Source: Hyphomicrobiales bacterium
GTDB taxonomy: Bacteria > Pseudomonadota > Alphaproteobacteria > Rhizobiales > Rhizobiaceae
DNA: 64,000 nucleotides
Assembly: GCA_900471815.1 (NCBI GenBank)
Contig: UICE01000006.1
Span: 62,001 to 126,000 of the forward strand
Direction: 5' to 3'
The translations under genes were made by a program, and so were the position numbers. The notes under the pieces were generated by a model. The model was not told the origin of the DNA. It did not search any database and saw nothing but the letters and a program-made list of their open reading frames with translations. Positions 34,546 to 43,488 of the stretch are shown here, in pieces (position 1 is the first letter of the stretch; each line of letters begins with the position of its first letter).

Positions 34546-35121
34546 ATGACACAGACTAATCCTGCTCAAGCCTTCGTGCCTTTAAAGCTAGCCAATCGTT
34601 CGCTTGGTTTTCAAGCTTTGGCGGTGGTTATAGGCACGATGTTTCTGGCCGTAAGTTCATGGATATCCGTACCCATGATTCCCGTGCCGATAACGATGCA
34701 AACCTTTGCGGTCACCATGGTTGGCGCACTGTATGGCTGGCGTTTGGGCGGGATTACCGTGGTCGCATGGCTTCTGCAATCCTTCATCGGACTGCCGGTT
34801 CTTGCCGAAGGGATGCCCGGCCAACTGGCCTTCGCCGGGCCCACGGCAGGTTACTTGTTTGCATTCCCAGTTGTTGCCGCGATGGTTGGTTATCTGGCTG
34901 AACGCGGGTTTACACGCAACCCGTTCAGTTCGGCAGTGGTCATGCTTATGGGCAATGCGCTCTGCCTTGCTGTCGGCGGATTGTGGCTGGCAGGTCTTTT
35001 TGGATTTGATGTCGCCTGGGCTTCGGGCGTTGCGCCATTCATTCTTGGCGGTGTTCTCAAATCTGCATTGGCTGCTGCAATGCTTGAAGCTGTGCGTCGT
35101 TCGGGTATCCGCTTGTCTTGA
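34546..35121 (+). CDS. bioY: Biotin transporter BioY (S component)
   Basis: A 191-residue membrane protein of about six helices, the substrate-binding S component of the biotin ECF transporter. Family features are VPMIPVPITMQTFAV (about 42-57), GWRLGGITVVAWLLQSFIG, and FAGPTAGYLFAFP. ATG 34546 follows CACTGGGGAAAAG; the longer ORF start at 34510 overlaps terC. BioM and BioN genes are not adjacent, so it may use an ECF module elsewhere or work alone. I found no BioR box just upstream. Confidence 0.93.
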   Translation: MTQTNPAQAFVPLKLANRSLGFQALAVVIGTMFLAVSSWISVPMIPVPITMQTFAVTMVGALYGWRLGGITVVAWLLQSFIGLPVLAEGMPGQLAFAGPTAGYLFAFPVVAAMVGYLAERGFTRNPFSSAVVMLMGNALCLAVGGLWLAGLFGFDVAWASGVAPFILGGVLKSALAAAMLEAVRRSGIRLS

Positions 35122-35546
35122 CGGTAAAGCTTCGTTCGCACCATCTGCTTTGCATGCTGACCTATGTCGGCAAAGGCTATAGTCAGGCCTTTACCGACAA
35201 TTACGACAGGGTCATCGAAAGGCTGGCTGGGGGCGAAGAAATAATTATCGGGGAGGGGCCGGACGAGATTTGTCAGCCCCTTCTCGAAACTACTGAGTCA
35301 CACTGCCACAATGTGAGTGTAACAGAGCGCGATACGCAAGCGCTGCTCGACGTTGGCAAGCTGCTGGGGCGGACATTGCAGGTCGGTGACCGGCTCAAGA
35401 TAAATCTTTCGACGCTTGAAGGATTGCGCCAAAGCTTTGCTGGCGGAACGACGCGCACGGCCTGTGTAGGCTGCGAATGGTTCGAACTTTGTACGACCGT
35501 ATCCGCAGACGGCTATGACAGTGTAAAACTGCACATTGTTGAATGA
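35118..35546 (+). CDS. DUF1284 domain-containing protein
   Basis: A 142-residue protein of the DUF1284 family. It opens RSHHLLCMLTYVGKGYSQAFTDNYD, and cysteines and histidines at HHLLC, ESHCHN and CVGCEWFELC could bind an iron-sulfur cluster or zinc. No function is known. It begins at a TTG that overlaps the bioY stop (TTGA), which suggests coupled translation. A later in-frame ATG would remove the conserved N-terminus, so I keep TTG. Confidence 0.8.
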   Translation: MTVKLRSHHLLCMLTYVGKGYSQAFTDNYDRVIERLAGGEEIIIGEGPDEICQPLLETTESHCHNVSVTERDTQALLDVGKLLGRTLQVGDRLKINLSTLEGLRQSFAGGTTRTACVGCEWFELCTTVSADGYDSVKLHIVE

Positions 35547-35629
35547 ATTTTGGCGGTGCTGGACGGCGCGGCTGTTTTTACTTATAAGGGCCCCCATTCC
35601 AAAACCGCAGACAAGCATGCAGGGGTGCC

Positions 35630-36379
35630 ATGGCAGGCCATTCACAATTCAAGAACATCATGCACCGCAAAGGGCGTCAGGACGCCGTGCGGTCGAAAAT
35701 CTTTTCCAAGCTGGGGCGCGAAATCACTGTCGCTGCCAAGCAGGGTCTGCCTGACCCGCTGATGAACCCACGCCTGCGTCTGGCTGTACAGAACGCCCGC
35801 GCGCAATCAATGCCAAAAGATAATATCGAGCGGGCCATCAAGAAGGCATCCGGTGGCGACGCCGAGAATTATGATGAAGTGCGCTATGAGGGTTACGGCC
35901 CGGGCGGCGTTGCTGTCATCGTCGAAGCGCTGACAGATAACCGGAATCGCACAGCGTCCAATGTGCGTGCAGCCTTTACGAAGGCGGGCGGCGCGTTGGG
36001 TGAAACCGGATCGGTTGGCTTCATGTTCAACCGAGTTGGGGAAATCACCTACAAGGTTGATGTTGGCGACGCCGACAAGGTTATGGAAGCAGCGATCGAA
36101 GCTGGCGCTGAAGACGTTACAAGCGATGAAGAAGGCCATGTCATTATCTGCGCCTTTGAAGACATTGGCGACGTATCGAAGGCTCTGGAAGCGGCACTAG
36201 GCGAAGCTGAATCCGTCAAGGCCATCTGGAAGCCTGCAACAACGGCTCCGGTCGATGAAGAGAAGGCACAGTCTGTGCTGCGTCTGCTTGCGACCTTGGA
36301 CGATGATGATGACGTGCAGAATGTTTATGCGAATTTCGAGGTTAGTGACGAGGTTCTCGCCAAGTTAAGCGCCGCCTGA
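35630..36379 (+). CDS. yebC: YebC/PmpR family regulator
   Basis: A 249-residue protein with the classic [19 protein letters not shown]-terminus, the [16 protein letters not shown] segment and three mixed domains. Members bind DNA or the ribosome and affect translation of proline-rich or difficult sequences. In many bacteria yebC precedes ruvC; here the ruvCAB operon lies about 15 kb away. Start ATG 35630 follows GGGGTGCC. A strong bidirectional terminator lies 22 bases after the stop. Confidence 0.95.
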   Translation: MAGHSQFKNIMHRKGRQDAVRSKIFSKLGREITVAAKQGLPDPLMNPRLRLAVQNARAQSMPKDNIERAIKKASGGDAENYDEVRYEGYGPGGVAVIVEALTDNRNRTASNVRAAFTKAGGALGETGSVGFMFNRVGEITYKVDVGDADKVMEAAIEAGAEDVTSDEEGHVIICAFEDIGDVSKALEAALGEAESVKAIWKPATTAPVDEEKAQSVLRLLATLDDDDDVQNVYANFEVSDEVLAKLSAA

Positions 36380-36400
36380 TTTGAGGTTCCGTACAAGCTA

Positions 36401-36436
36401 AAAACCCTGCCGGATGAAAATCCGGCAGGGTTTTTT
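36401..36436. terminator. Bidirectional terminator between yebC and the APC permease
   Basis: Perfect 15-base arms (36401-36415 and 36420-36434, AAAACCCTGCCGGAT type) with a GAAA loop, followed by a T run and preceded by an A run. It can stop transcription from both converging genes. Confidence 0.93.
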
Positions 36437-36445
36437 GCATTTAAC

Positions 36446-37867
36446 TTAGTTCACTGGTCCGTCGCCGCCCAAAGCACTGAGGTCGGACTTTTCCGTAACG
36501 CCGGTAGCGCGATTGACGAGTACTGTGACGATCCACAGCACAACCCCAACGGCTATCAAAACTCCGGCGATCTTGTATTGAACCGGATCGCGGCCAGTCC
36601 ATGGACCTGCGAAGAAAGCGCAGGAGATGGCACCTATAACAGGAAGGAAGGTCGGTGTGCGGAAATGCTCATGCTCGACTTTCTCCCGGCGCAAGATCAG
36701 AACGGCTATATTGACGATTGTAAATACGAACAGCAGCAGTAGCGCGGTTGTCCCGCCCAGTGCAGGGACCTCGCCGACAAACAGGATGAGCCCAAAGGCC
36801 AGAAGGGTCGTGAAGCCGATGGCAAGATAGGGCGTCCGACGCGTTGGATGCACCTTACCGAATATGGGCGGCAGGACATGTTCGCGGCTCATACCGTAAA
36901 CCAATCGGCTTGCCATGAGCATATTGATCAAGGCGCTATTGGCTACTGCGAACATTGTTATGAAACCAAAAATCCAAAGCGGGAAATTGGGAGCTCCAGC
37001 CTGTACCACTTTGAGCAAAGGTGTTTCGCCTTCGCCAAGATCGGCAGGCGAAACGAGTGTGATGGCTGAAATCGAAACCAACACATAGATGGCGCCGGTA
37101 ATGAAGAGCCCGGTGAGGAGTACTTTCGGGAAAATCCCGGAAGGGTTTTTGCATTCCTCAGCCATATTGACGGAATCTTCGAAGCCGACCATTGCAAAAA
37201 ATGCCAGGGTGGTTGCTGCCATGACTGACCAGAAGATGCTGGAATCTGGAGTGCTGGCAAATTGGGTGATGCGGGAAACGTCGCCTTGACCGGCGCTGAT
37301 GGCCCATAATCCTATGAAAATGATAATCAGAAGGCCGGTAAGCTCAACTATTGTGAGAACCACATTGGCTTTCACGCTTTCTCCGACACCGCGAAAATTG
37401 ACGATTGCAACCAGCGCCATGAAACCAAGGCCAACGAGCGAGATACCTATCCCGGACTCAAGATTGAGTTGGAATGCACCGGAGAGATTGGCGGCAAATG
37501 CGCGCGAGGCTGTCGACGCCGAGGTGATGCCGGAACACATGACCGTAAAGGCAACGAGGAATGTAACGAAGTGAATTCCGAAGGCTTTATGCGTGTAGAG
37601 AGCTGCCCCCGCAGCCCGCGGATATTTTGTTACCAGTTCCAGATAGCTGAATGCCGTGACAACGGCGACAACGAAAGCGATCAAAAATGGAAGCCAGACT
37701 ACGCCGCCGACCTGTTTTGCGACTTGTCCGGTCAATGCATAAATGCCTGTGCCGAGAATATCGCCAACAATGAAAAGCAGGAGAAGCCAGGGTCCCATCA
37801 CCCTATGCAAGCTTGGCTCAATCTTCGCGCCAGGCACTGTGCTGGCTCCGGAAGTCACGTCAGTCAT
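36446..37867 (-). CDS. APC family amino-acid permease
   Basis: A 473-residue inner-membrane transporter with about 12-14 helices. The first helix has the substrate-backbone motif FIVGDILGTGIYAL, and YPRAAGAALYTHKAFG, MVGFEDSVNMAEECKNPS and GMSREHVLPPIFGKVHPTRRTP are further APC-superfamily signatures. Start ATG 37867 is preceded by GGGAGGG. The substrate is not defined. The upstream gene is an Asp/Glu-racemase-like enzyme on the same strand, so an amino-acid link is plausible. Confidence 0.9.
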   Translation of the reverse strand: MTDVTSGASTVPGAKIEPSLHRVMGPWLLLLFIVGDILGTGIYALTGQVAKQVGGVVWLPFLIAFVVAVVTAFSYLELVTKYPRAAGAALYTHKAFGIHFVTFLVAFTVMCSGITSASTASRAFAANLSGAFQLNLESGIGISLVGLGFMALVAIVNFRGVGESVKANVVLTIVELTGLLIIIFIGLWAISAGQGDVSRITQFASTPDSSIFWSVMAATTLAFFAMVGFEDSVNMAEECKNPSGIFPKVLLTGLFITGAIYVLVSISAITLVSPADLGEGETPLLKVVQAGAPNFPLWIFGFITMFAVANSALINMLMASRLVYGMSREHVLPPIFGKVHPTRRTPYLAIGFTTLLAFGLILFVGEVPALGGTTALLLLFVFTIVNIAVLILRREKVEHEHFRTPTFLPVIGAISCAFFAGPWTGRDPVQYKIAGVLIAVGVVLWIVTVLVNRATGVTEKSDLSALGGDGPVN

Positions 37868-37929
37868 TGCATGGTCCCTCCCTATGCACGCAGATGTATG
37901 AGAAAAGCTATTGGCGAAACAGCAGCTTG

Positions 37930-38577
37930 TCAAACGCTGGGGCGACAGGCGGCAATCGCTGCCGCCAGCCCTGAACTTGGCGAATCGAAAGGTCTTGGGC
38001 CTTTGGTAACATTGCCGGCTGCGCCCGCCATTGATGCTTGAGCCAAGGCCACAATATCGGCTCCCGCTTCATATGCAGCATCCGCTGCCTTGGCAATTGC
38101 CGCGCAATAGGCGATGTGATCACCGGCCAGAAGAAGGTCCCAGATTTCCGGAATCAAGCGCACATCAATCGTTGCATCAGTACCCTCCGCAGCTTGTGTA
38201 AAAAGCCGCGTCGTTGGCTCGATCGTTGTATCGAGAGCGCAAAGCGCAACCACCAAGCCGCCATTGCGGACAGAGCGTTTTGCCAGTTCCGCATCGACGC
38301 GCAGGACAGGGACGCCGGTTGATCCAAGCTGTTCAACTGAAGGGCCGAGTGTGGAGCAAGTCAGCATAACCACGTCGGCATCCCCGGTCAGGGCTTGCAA
38401 TGCCGCTGCCGTCTCCTGTGCGATAGATGGCGTCAGCTTGCCTGCCTCACGCGCGGCCTGCAAAAGATCGGCCCGCACTTTGTGCATAAGTGTCCCGGCA
38501 GAAAGCCCGATTTTCATGCCAGCCTCTTCGAAGCCCGCAATATTGCTTTCGGCGGTATGCAGCAGAGCAATTTTCAC
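37930..38577 (-). CDS. Aspartate/glutamate racemase family protein
   Basis: A 215-residue protein of the Asp/Glu/hydantoin racemase fold. One catalytic-type cysteine is clear in VMLTCSTLGPSVEQ (about 75). The second cysteine would be expected around VALAQASMAG (about 176-185), but there it is replaced (AQAS), so it may not be a classical two-cysteine racemase. It could act as an isomerase or decarboxylase. It lies upstream of the permease gene and downstream of rpmE, separated from rpmE by a terminator. Confidence 0.8.
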   Translation of the reverse strand: MKIALLHTAESNIAGFEEAGMKIGLSAGTLMHKVRADLLQAAREAGKLTPSIAQETAAALQALTGDADVVMLTCSTLGPSVEQLGSTGVPVLRVDAELAKRSVRNGGLVVALCALDTTIEPTTRLFTQAAEGTDATIDVRLIPEIWDLLLAGDHIAYCAAIAKAADAAYEAGADIVALAQASMAGAAGNVTKGPRPFDSPSSGLAAAIAACRPSV

Positions 38578-38601
38578 GAATGGTGTCCCCCGAAAAAATC
38601 C

Positions 38602-38637
38602 GCAAACAAAAACGGCCCCGCAGAGCAGGGCCGTTTA
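38602..38637 (-). terminator. Rho-independent terminator of rpmE
   Basis: On the minus strand ACGGCCCTG-CTCTG-CGGGGCCGT type arms are followed by TTTTTGTTTG, 25 bases after the rpmE stop. Confidence 0.9.
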
Positions 38638-38661
38638 AAGATGCCATAAAGGCAAAAAGAA

Positions 38662-38883
38662 TTATATGCCGAGATTGCCGAAGCGTGTCTTGAACTTGGA
38701 AACACGGCCGCCGCGATCGGAAAGCTGCGCATTGCCGCCAGTCCATGCTGGATGTGTGGATGGATCGATATCGAGGTTCATCGTATCGCCTTCCTTGCCC
38801 CATGTGGAGCGGGTCATGTATTCTGTACCATCGGTCATGACGACTTTGATGTTGTGGTAGTCAGGATGAATGTTGGCTTTCAT
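38662..38883 (-). CDS. rpmE: 50S ribosomal protein L31
   Basis: A 73-residue ribosomal protein typical of rhizobia: [20 protein letters not shown] at the start, [22 protein letters not shown] in the middle and a basic C-terminus FKTRFGNLG. It lacks the four zinc cysteines of the C+ form, as is usual in this group. It is transcribed alone and ends in a strong terminator. The divergent neighbour is an MsbA-like exporter, with 214 bases between the two starts. Confidence 0.96.
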   Translation of the reverse strand: MKANIHPDYHNIKVVMTDGTEYMTRSTWGKEGDTMNLDIDPSTHPAWTGGNAQLSDRGGRVSKFKTRFGNLGI

Positions 38884-39097
38884 CGGTAGTGTCCTAAACT
38901 GGAGGGCGCAAAACCGGCACCACTTTGATTGTGGCAGTGCTGGTCAGGAGCCGATTGTTAAAGATGAAGCCAAACGCCACAGAAACTGCAGACGGTTGGG
39001 GCTTCCAAAACTGTTGGCGAGCCTATACATCAGCCTTCAAGCAATAACAAGGCCATCTGGCTGCAAAGTCGCCAAAGCGATGTGAGGATATTGATTA

Positions 39098-40912
39098 ATG
39101 GCAGATTCGGCTCAATCTCGCCTTGATGAGACAGAGAGAAAGCGCCGCTCGCTAAAGCCGCTGAGCCGGATCTTCCCCTATATGTCCCGTTATAAAGGCA
39201 TGCTGGCAGGAGCTTTGGCTTCCCTGATACTCGCTGCCGTGACGACATTGACGTTGCCGCTTGCAGTCCGGCGCATGATTGATCACGGCTTCACCGGCGC
39301 CAATGGTGCATTCATTGACAATTACTTTGGAATGCTGGTGCTCCTCGCCGCTTTGCTGGCGGTCGCTTCGGCCGGGCGCTATTATTTCGTTATCACATTA
39401 GGCGAGAGGATTATTTCCGACCTTCGCCGTGATGTATTCGCGCATTTGACCAGGCTTTCTCCAGCGTTCTTCGACGGCACGCAATCGGGCGAGATCGTTT
39501 CCCGTCTGACTGCCGATACAACGCAGATCAAGTCAGCGGTAGGTGCAACAGCATCCATAGCCTTGCGCAATCTGATACTCGCCCTTGGCGCTATTTTCAT
39601 GATGGTGATCACGAGCCCAAAACTTTCCAGTCTGGTCATCGCGGCGATTCCCGTGATCATTATTCCGCTGATAGCCTTTGGCCGTTCCGTGCGCAGGCGC
39701 TCGCGCCGGGCACAGGACACACTTGCCGATGCCACAGCCTATGCCAGCGAATCCATTGTATCTGTGCGAACATTGCAGGCTTTCACCAATGAAAAACTGG
39801 CGATATCGCGTTTTGGCGCATCGGTGGAGGATGCGTTTCTGGCGGCGCGGGCGTCGGTGAAGGCGCGCGCAGTGCTGACGGCGTTTGCAATTTTCATGAT
39901 TTTCTCCAGCGTTGTCGCGGTGCTCTGGTTTGGCTCACGCGATGTGCTGTCCGGCGTCATAACACCCGGTACATTGGGGCAGTTTCTGCTCTATTCCGTT
40001 TTTGCCGCAGGTGCCTTGGGCGCACTTTCCGAGGTCTGGGGAGAATTATCGCAGGCAGCCGGTGCCGCGGAACGCTTGACCGAGATTCTCAACGAACAGC
40101 CTGCTATTGCAGCGCCAGTCAATCCAGTTGCCTTGCCGCAACCGCCTGTGGGTTCGGTGACTTTTGGTGATGTCCAATTCAACTATCCGGCCCGCCCTGA
40201 TGCTCCTGCGCTAAGAGGACTCAACTTTACCATCCAGCCCGGTGAGACAGTCGCCATTGTTGGCCCCTCCGGCGCTGGAAAAAGCACGGTCTTCTCACTG
40301 TTGCTTCGCTATTATGATCCGCTTTCTGGGCGGATCGAAGTCGATGGCGTTGATATTCGGGATGTTGATCCTGTGGCTTTGCGCGCCCGCATTGCCATTG
40401 TCCCGCAGGACACAACTATTTTTGCGGCCACTGTCAGTGAGAATATCGGTTTCGGCCGTCCCGGTGCGAGCGAGGCTGATATTGAAGCTGCCGCCAAAGC
40501 GGCCTTGGCACATGATTTCATTTGCGCTTTGGATCATGGTTATAATACGCAAGTCGGAGAGCGCGGCGTAACGCTTTCAGGTGGGCAGCGCCAACGCGTG
40601 GCAATTGCCCGCGCGATTTTGCGCAACGCGCCGATATTGCTGCTCGATGAGGCGACCTCCGCACTTGATGCAGCAAGCGAAATGCTCGTGCAGAAGGCGC
40701 TTGATCACCTGATGGAAGGACGCACGACGTTGGTGATCGCTCACAGGCTTGCAACCGTGCTGAAAGCAGATCGTATTCTGGTGATGGAAAACGGCCGTAT
40801 AGTCGAAGAAGGAACGCACCAGTTGCTTGTGAAAAAGAATGGCATTTATGCCAATCTTGCAAAACTGCAGTTTGAAGCCGGGGCGGATGCCTTCAAAGGT
40901 GCAGCCGAATAA
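39098..40912 (+). CDS. ABC exporter, fused permease and ATPase (MsbA-like)
   Basis: A 604-residue half-transporter that works as a homodimer. Six membrane helices (about 30-320) are followed by a nucleotide-binding domain with Walker A GPSGAGKST (about 388-396), signature LSGGQRQR and Walker B ILLLDEATSALD. Relatives export lipids, peptides or drugs. Brucellaceae often have this gene next to rpmE. No dedicated substrate gene is adjacent; lipid export is likely but not shown. Confidence 0.9.
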   Translation: MADSAQSRLDETERKRRSLKPLSRIFPYMSRYKGMLAGALASLILAAVTTLTLPLAVRRMIDHGFTGANGAFIDNYFGMLVLLAALLAVASAGRYYFVITLGERIISDLRRDVFAHLTRLSPAFFDGTQSGEIVSRLTADTTQIKSAVGATASIALRNLILALGAIFMMVITSPKLSSLVIAAIPVIIIPLIAFGRSVRRRSRRAQDTLADATAYASESIVSVRTLQAFTNEKLAISRFGASVEDAFLAARASVKARAVLTAFAIFMIFSSVVAVLWFGSRDVLSGVITPGTLGQFLLYSVFAAGALGALSEVWGELSQAAGAAERLTEILNEQPAIAAPVNPVALPQPPVGSVTFGDVQFNYPARPDAPALRGLNFTIQPGETVAIVGPSGAGKSTVFSLLLRYYDPLSGRIEVDGVDIRDVDPVALRARIAIVPQDTTIFAATVSENIGFGRPGASEADIEAAAKAALAHDFICALDHGYNTQVGERGVTLSGGQRQRVAIARAILRNAPILLLDEATSALDAASEMLVQKALDHLMEGRTTLVIAHRLATVLKADRILVMENGRIVEEGTHQLLVKKNGIYANLAKLQFEAGADAFKGAAE

Positions 40913-40926
40913 GCAGGGGATGAGTG

Positions 40927-41280
40927 ATGATTGCCAATATTCTGATCGCGCTGGTGGCGCTGCTTCATATCTATTTCATGTATTTGGAAATGGTTGCTTG
41001 GGACAAGCCGCTGGGTTTAAAAACATTTCGCCTTAAACAGGAGTTTGCTACCGCCTCCAAAGCGTTGGCGATGAATCAGGGGCTTTACAACGGCTTTCTG
41101 GTTGCTGGACTTGTTTGGGGGCTGTGGCTCGGCGAAGATGGTTTTGCAATCAAGATATTCTTTCTTGGCTGCGTGGTCGTTGCGGGTCTTTTCGGCGCGG
41201 CAACAGTCGGCCGAAAAATACTCTATGTACAGGCTCTCCCAGCCGTTCTGGCGTTGTTGGCTACCCTGTTCGGGATTTAA
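40927..41280 (+). CDS. DUF1304 domain-containing membrane protein
   Basis: A 117-residue protein with four predicted helices. The opening LIALVALLHIYFMYLEMVAW, then NQGLYNGFLVAGLVWGL and FLGCVVVAGLFGAATVGRK, are hallmarks of the DUF1304 family, whose function is unknown. Start ATG 40927 follows GCAGGGGATGAGTG; a GTG three bases earlier is also possible. It follows the ABC exporter by 14 bases and is probably co-transcribed with it. Its stop overlaps the convergent OmpA-like gene by 4 bases. Confidence 0.85.
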   Translation: MIANILIALVALLHIYFMYLEMVAWDKPLGLKTFRLKQEFATASKALAMNQGLYNGFLVAGLVWGLWLGEDGFAIKIFFLGCVVVAGLFGAATVGRKILYVQALPAVLALLATLFGI

Positions 41281-42308
41281 CGCTCAGTCAGTTTCAGTTC
41301 GATACGGCGGTTCTTTGCGCGTACTTCAGGTGTCTCTCCCGGCTCAAGCGGTTGGAATTCGCCAAAACCGGCTGCTACAAGCCTGTTTGCAGGTACGCCA
41401 TTCGCGATCAGAAATTTTACCACTGAAATTGCGCGTGCCGAAGAAAGCTCCCAATTGTCCTTGAACTGGCCTGTGCCGGACAATGCAATATCGTCCGTGT
41501 GACCATCCACACGCAGGACCCAATTGATATCGTCGGGAATTTCCTTTTGCAGATCGATCAGCGCCAACGCCAGTTTCTTCATTTCTTCCGAACCGGCGGG
41601 GTTCAAGATAGCAGCGCCCGAGGGGAACAGCACTTCGGATTGGAAAACAAAACGATCGCCAACAATGCGAATATTCTCACGATCCGACAAGATTTCGCGT
41701 AACCGTCCAAAGAAGTCAGAACGATAGCGATTCAACTCCTGTACACGCTGTGCCAAGGCAACATTGAGCCGTTTGCCGAGATCAGCGATCTTCGCATTAG
41801 ACTCTTTATCACGCGATTCAGAGGCGTTCAGTGCTTCTTCGAGCGCACCGATTTGTCTGCGAAGGGCCGAAATTTGCTGATTGAGCAATTCCACCTGGGA
41901 CAGCGCGCGGGCGCTGATCTGTTTTTCATTCTCCAGCCCGGTCGACAGTTCGTTGATCTTGCCTTCTGCCGCGGCACCGGCACCAGCACCTTGCGACAAT
42001 AATGATTGCAGACGCGATTGCTCGCTTTGCGCATTGGTCAAGGATGCCTGCAGATTTGCGATCGTGTCTTCCAGATCCTGCTTATTGCCTTGCTCAAGCG
42101 AAAGCAGCTGCGTCAATTCATTGATCTGAGAATTGAGCCGGTTGAGTACCGCGTCCTTGCCCGTAATTTCCTGACTCAAGAGAAATTGAGCCAGAACAAA
42201 GACCGACAGCAGAAACATGATGGAGAGCAGAAGCGTCGACAAAGCGTCAACGAAGCCCGGCCAATAATCCACATGACGGATGGGGCGGCGTTTGCGACCA
42301 AGACCCAT
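41277..42308 (-). CDS. OmpA/MotB-like peptidoglycan-binding protein with coiled coil
   Basis: A 343-residue protein. A single helix near residues 17-45 (FVDALSTLLLSIMFLLSVFV) is like the MotB/TolR membrane anchor, followed by a long coiled coil (about 50-200), and a C-terminal OmpA-like domain (about 210-343) with RVDGHTDDIAL and AKNRRIELKL. Together with the upstream TolQ/MotA-like protein it probably forms an ion-driven stator that reaches peptidoglycan. It is not flagellar MotB, because no flagellar gene is nearby and the linker is much longer. Confidence 0.85.
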   Translation of the reverse strand: MGLGRKRRPIRHVDYWPGFVDALSTLLLSIMFLLSVFVLAQFLLSQEITGKDAVLNRLNSQINELTQLLSLEQGNKQDLEDTIANLQASLTNAQSEQSRLQSLLSQGAGAGAAAEGKINELSTGLENEKQISARALSQVELLNQQISALRRQIGALEEALNASESRDKESNAKIADLGKRLNVALAQRVQELNRYRSDFFGRLREILSDRENIRIVGDRFVFQSEVLFPSGAAILNPAGSEEMKKLALALIDLQKEIPDDINWVLRVDGHTDDIALSGTGQFKDNWELSSARAISVVKFLIANGVPANRLVAAGFGEFQPLEPGETPEVRAKNRRIELKLTER

Positions 42309-42310
42309 CG

Positions 42311-43336
42311 TCAGCTTGCCTTGTTGCGTTCGATAGAATCGCCGAGCTTATCGAGCGTCTTGCGGATGGCTTTTTGCTCGTCGGCTTGTTTCTCAACCCA
42401 ATCGCGCATGATTTGTTGTTCTGCCCGCATGTTTTTGACGAGGCCCTGAATACCTTCGGCAAGGCTGGCCAAGGCAGCCGTCGTTCGCTGACTTGAACCG
42501 CCGGTTTCCTGGATGTTTTGCAAGCGCTCGGAAAGGGCGCGCAATTCGTCGGATGTCCCGCTGTTGACCGCATCAATTGCGTGCAGGTCGGAACCGAGAT
42601 CAGTGACGCTGGAAAGCCAGTTCTCCAGCTCGGTATAGAAACGGTTCTGGGCGCGCCCGGCCTGCAAGTCGAGAAAACCAAGGATCAATGAGCCGGAAAG
42701 ACCGAAGAGGGATGAGGAAAATGCTGTGCCCATGCCGCGTAGCGGCGACTCAAGACCAGCCTTCAAGGAATCCAGAACACTATTGGCGTCGCCCGCGCGC
42801 GGGTCGAGAGACTGAATGGTTGTTCCAATAGAACCGATCGTTTCCAGCAAACCCCAGAATGTACCGAGCAGACCGAGAAAAACCAGAAGCCCAATGAGAT
42901 AGCGCGAAATATCCCGCGTTTCGTCCAACCGGGCTGCAATGGAGTCAAGCATTGAACTCATGGCGCTTGTTGAAAGAGCCATGGATTGACGCCGGCCGAT
43001 CAGCGCGCGCATTGGCGCAAGCATGACAGGTCGTGCATCCGGATCAACATTGCCGCGCCGGAATGAATTGACCCACCGCACCTCGGGAAACAGACGGATG
43101 ACCTGACCGAAGCCTAGAAGGATGCCGACAACGAGCACGCCGATGATGAGACCATTCAAGCCGGGATTGGTGGTGAAAAACCCGGATATTTGGCGAAAGA
43201 GGATGGCGCCCAGAAATGCAACGATGACCAGGAAAATCGCCATCGACAAAAGAACGAACCTTGGGCTTGAAAGCCGGTAGGGATCGTAATCATCGTGGTC
43301 CAGCCCTTGGCGGGTCGAACTGAAATCAGCCATCAT
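42311..43336 (-). CDS. MotA/TolQ/ExbB-like proton-channel protein
   Basis: A 341-residue membrane protein. Helices at about 28-50 and 62-84 precede a cytoplasmic segment. The core GLLVFLGLLGTFWGLLETIGSIG (about 148-170) and GMGTAFSSSLFGLSGSLILGF (about 203-223) are the proton-pathway helices of this family. The C-terminal part (about 240-341) is a coiled coil. It lies 2 bases upstream of the OmpA/MotB-like gene and forms a two-gene operon. The start at 43336 follows GGAGACGAT. The cellular task of such non-Tol, non-flagellar pairs is poorly known. Confidence 0.87.
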   Translation of the reverse strand: MMADFSSTRQGLDHDDYDPYRLSSPRFVLLSMAIFLVIVAFLGAILFRQISGFFTTNPGLNGLIIGVLVVGILLGFGQVIRLFPEVRWVNSFRRGNVDPDARPVMLAPMRALIGRRQSMALSTSAMSSMLDSIAARLDETRDISRYLIGLLVFLGLLGTFWGLLETIGSIGTTIQSLDPRAGDANSVLDSLKAGLESPLRGMGTAFSSSLFGLSGSLILGFLDLQAGRAQNRFYTELENWLSSVTDLGSDLHAIDAVNSGTSDELRALSERLQNIQETGGSSQRTTAALASLAEGIQGLVKNMRAEQQIMRDWVEKQADEQKAIRKTLDKLGDSIERNKAS

Positions 43337-43488
43337 ATCGTCTCCGCGGTTCGGTTGGCTGCGCGCTTCTAGCGCGTGCCAAATCGATTTCTGCGAACCC
43401 TAACCGAAAATGCGCTGCAATTGAAAGACGCAATAGGGCAACGATGGAACAATAAATTCCATTCGAGTGACGCAGGCGGTGGTTCGGA

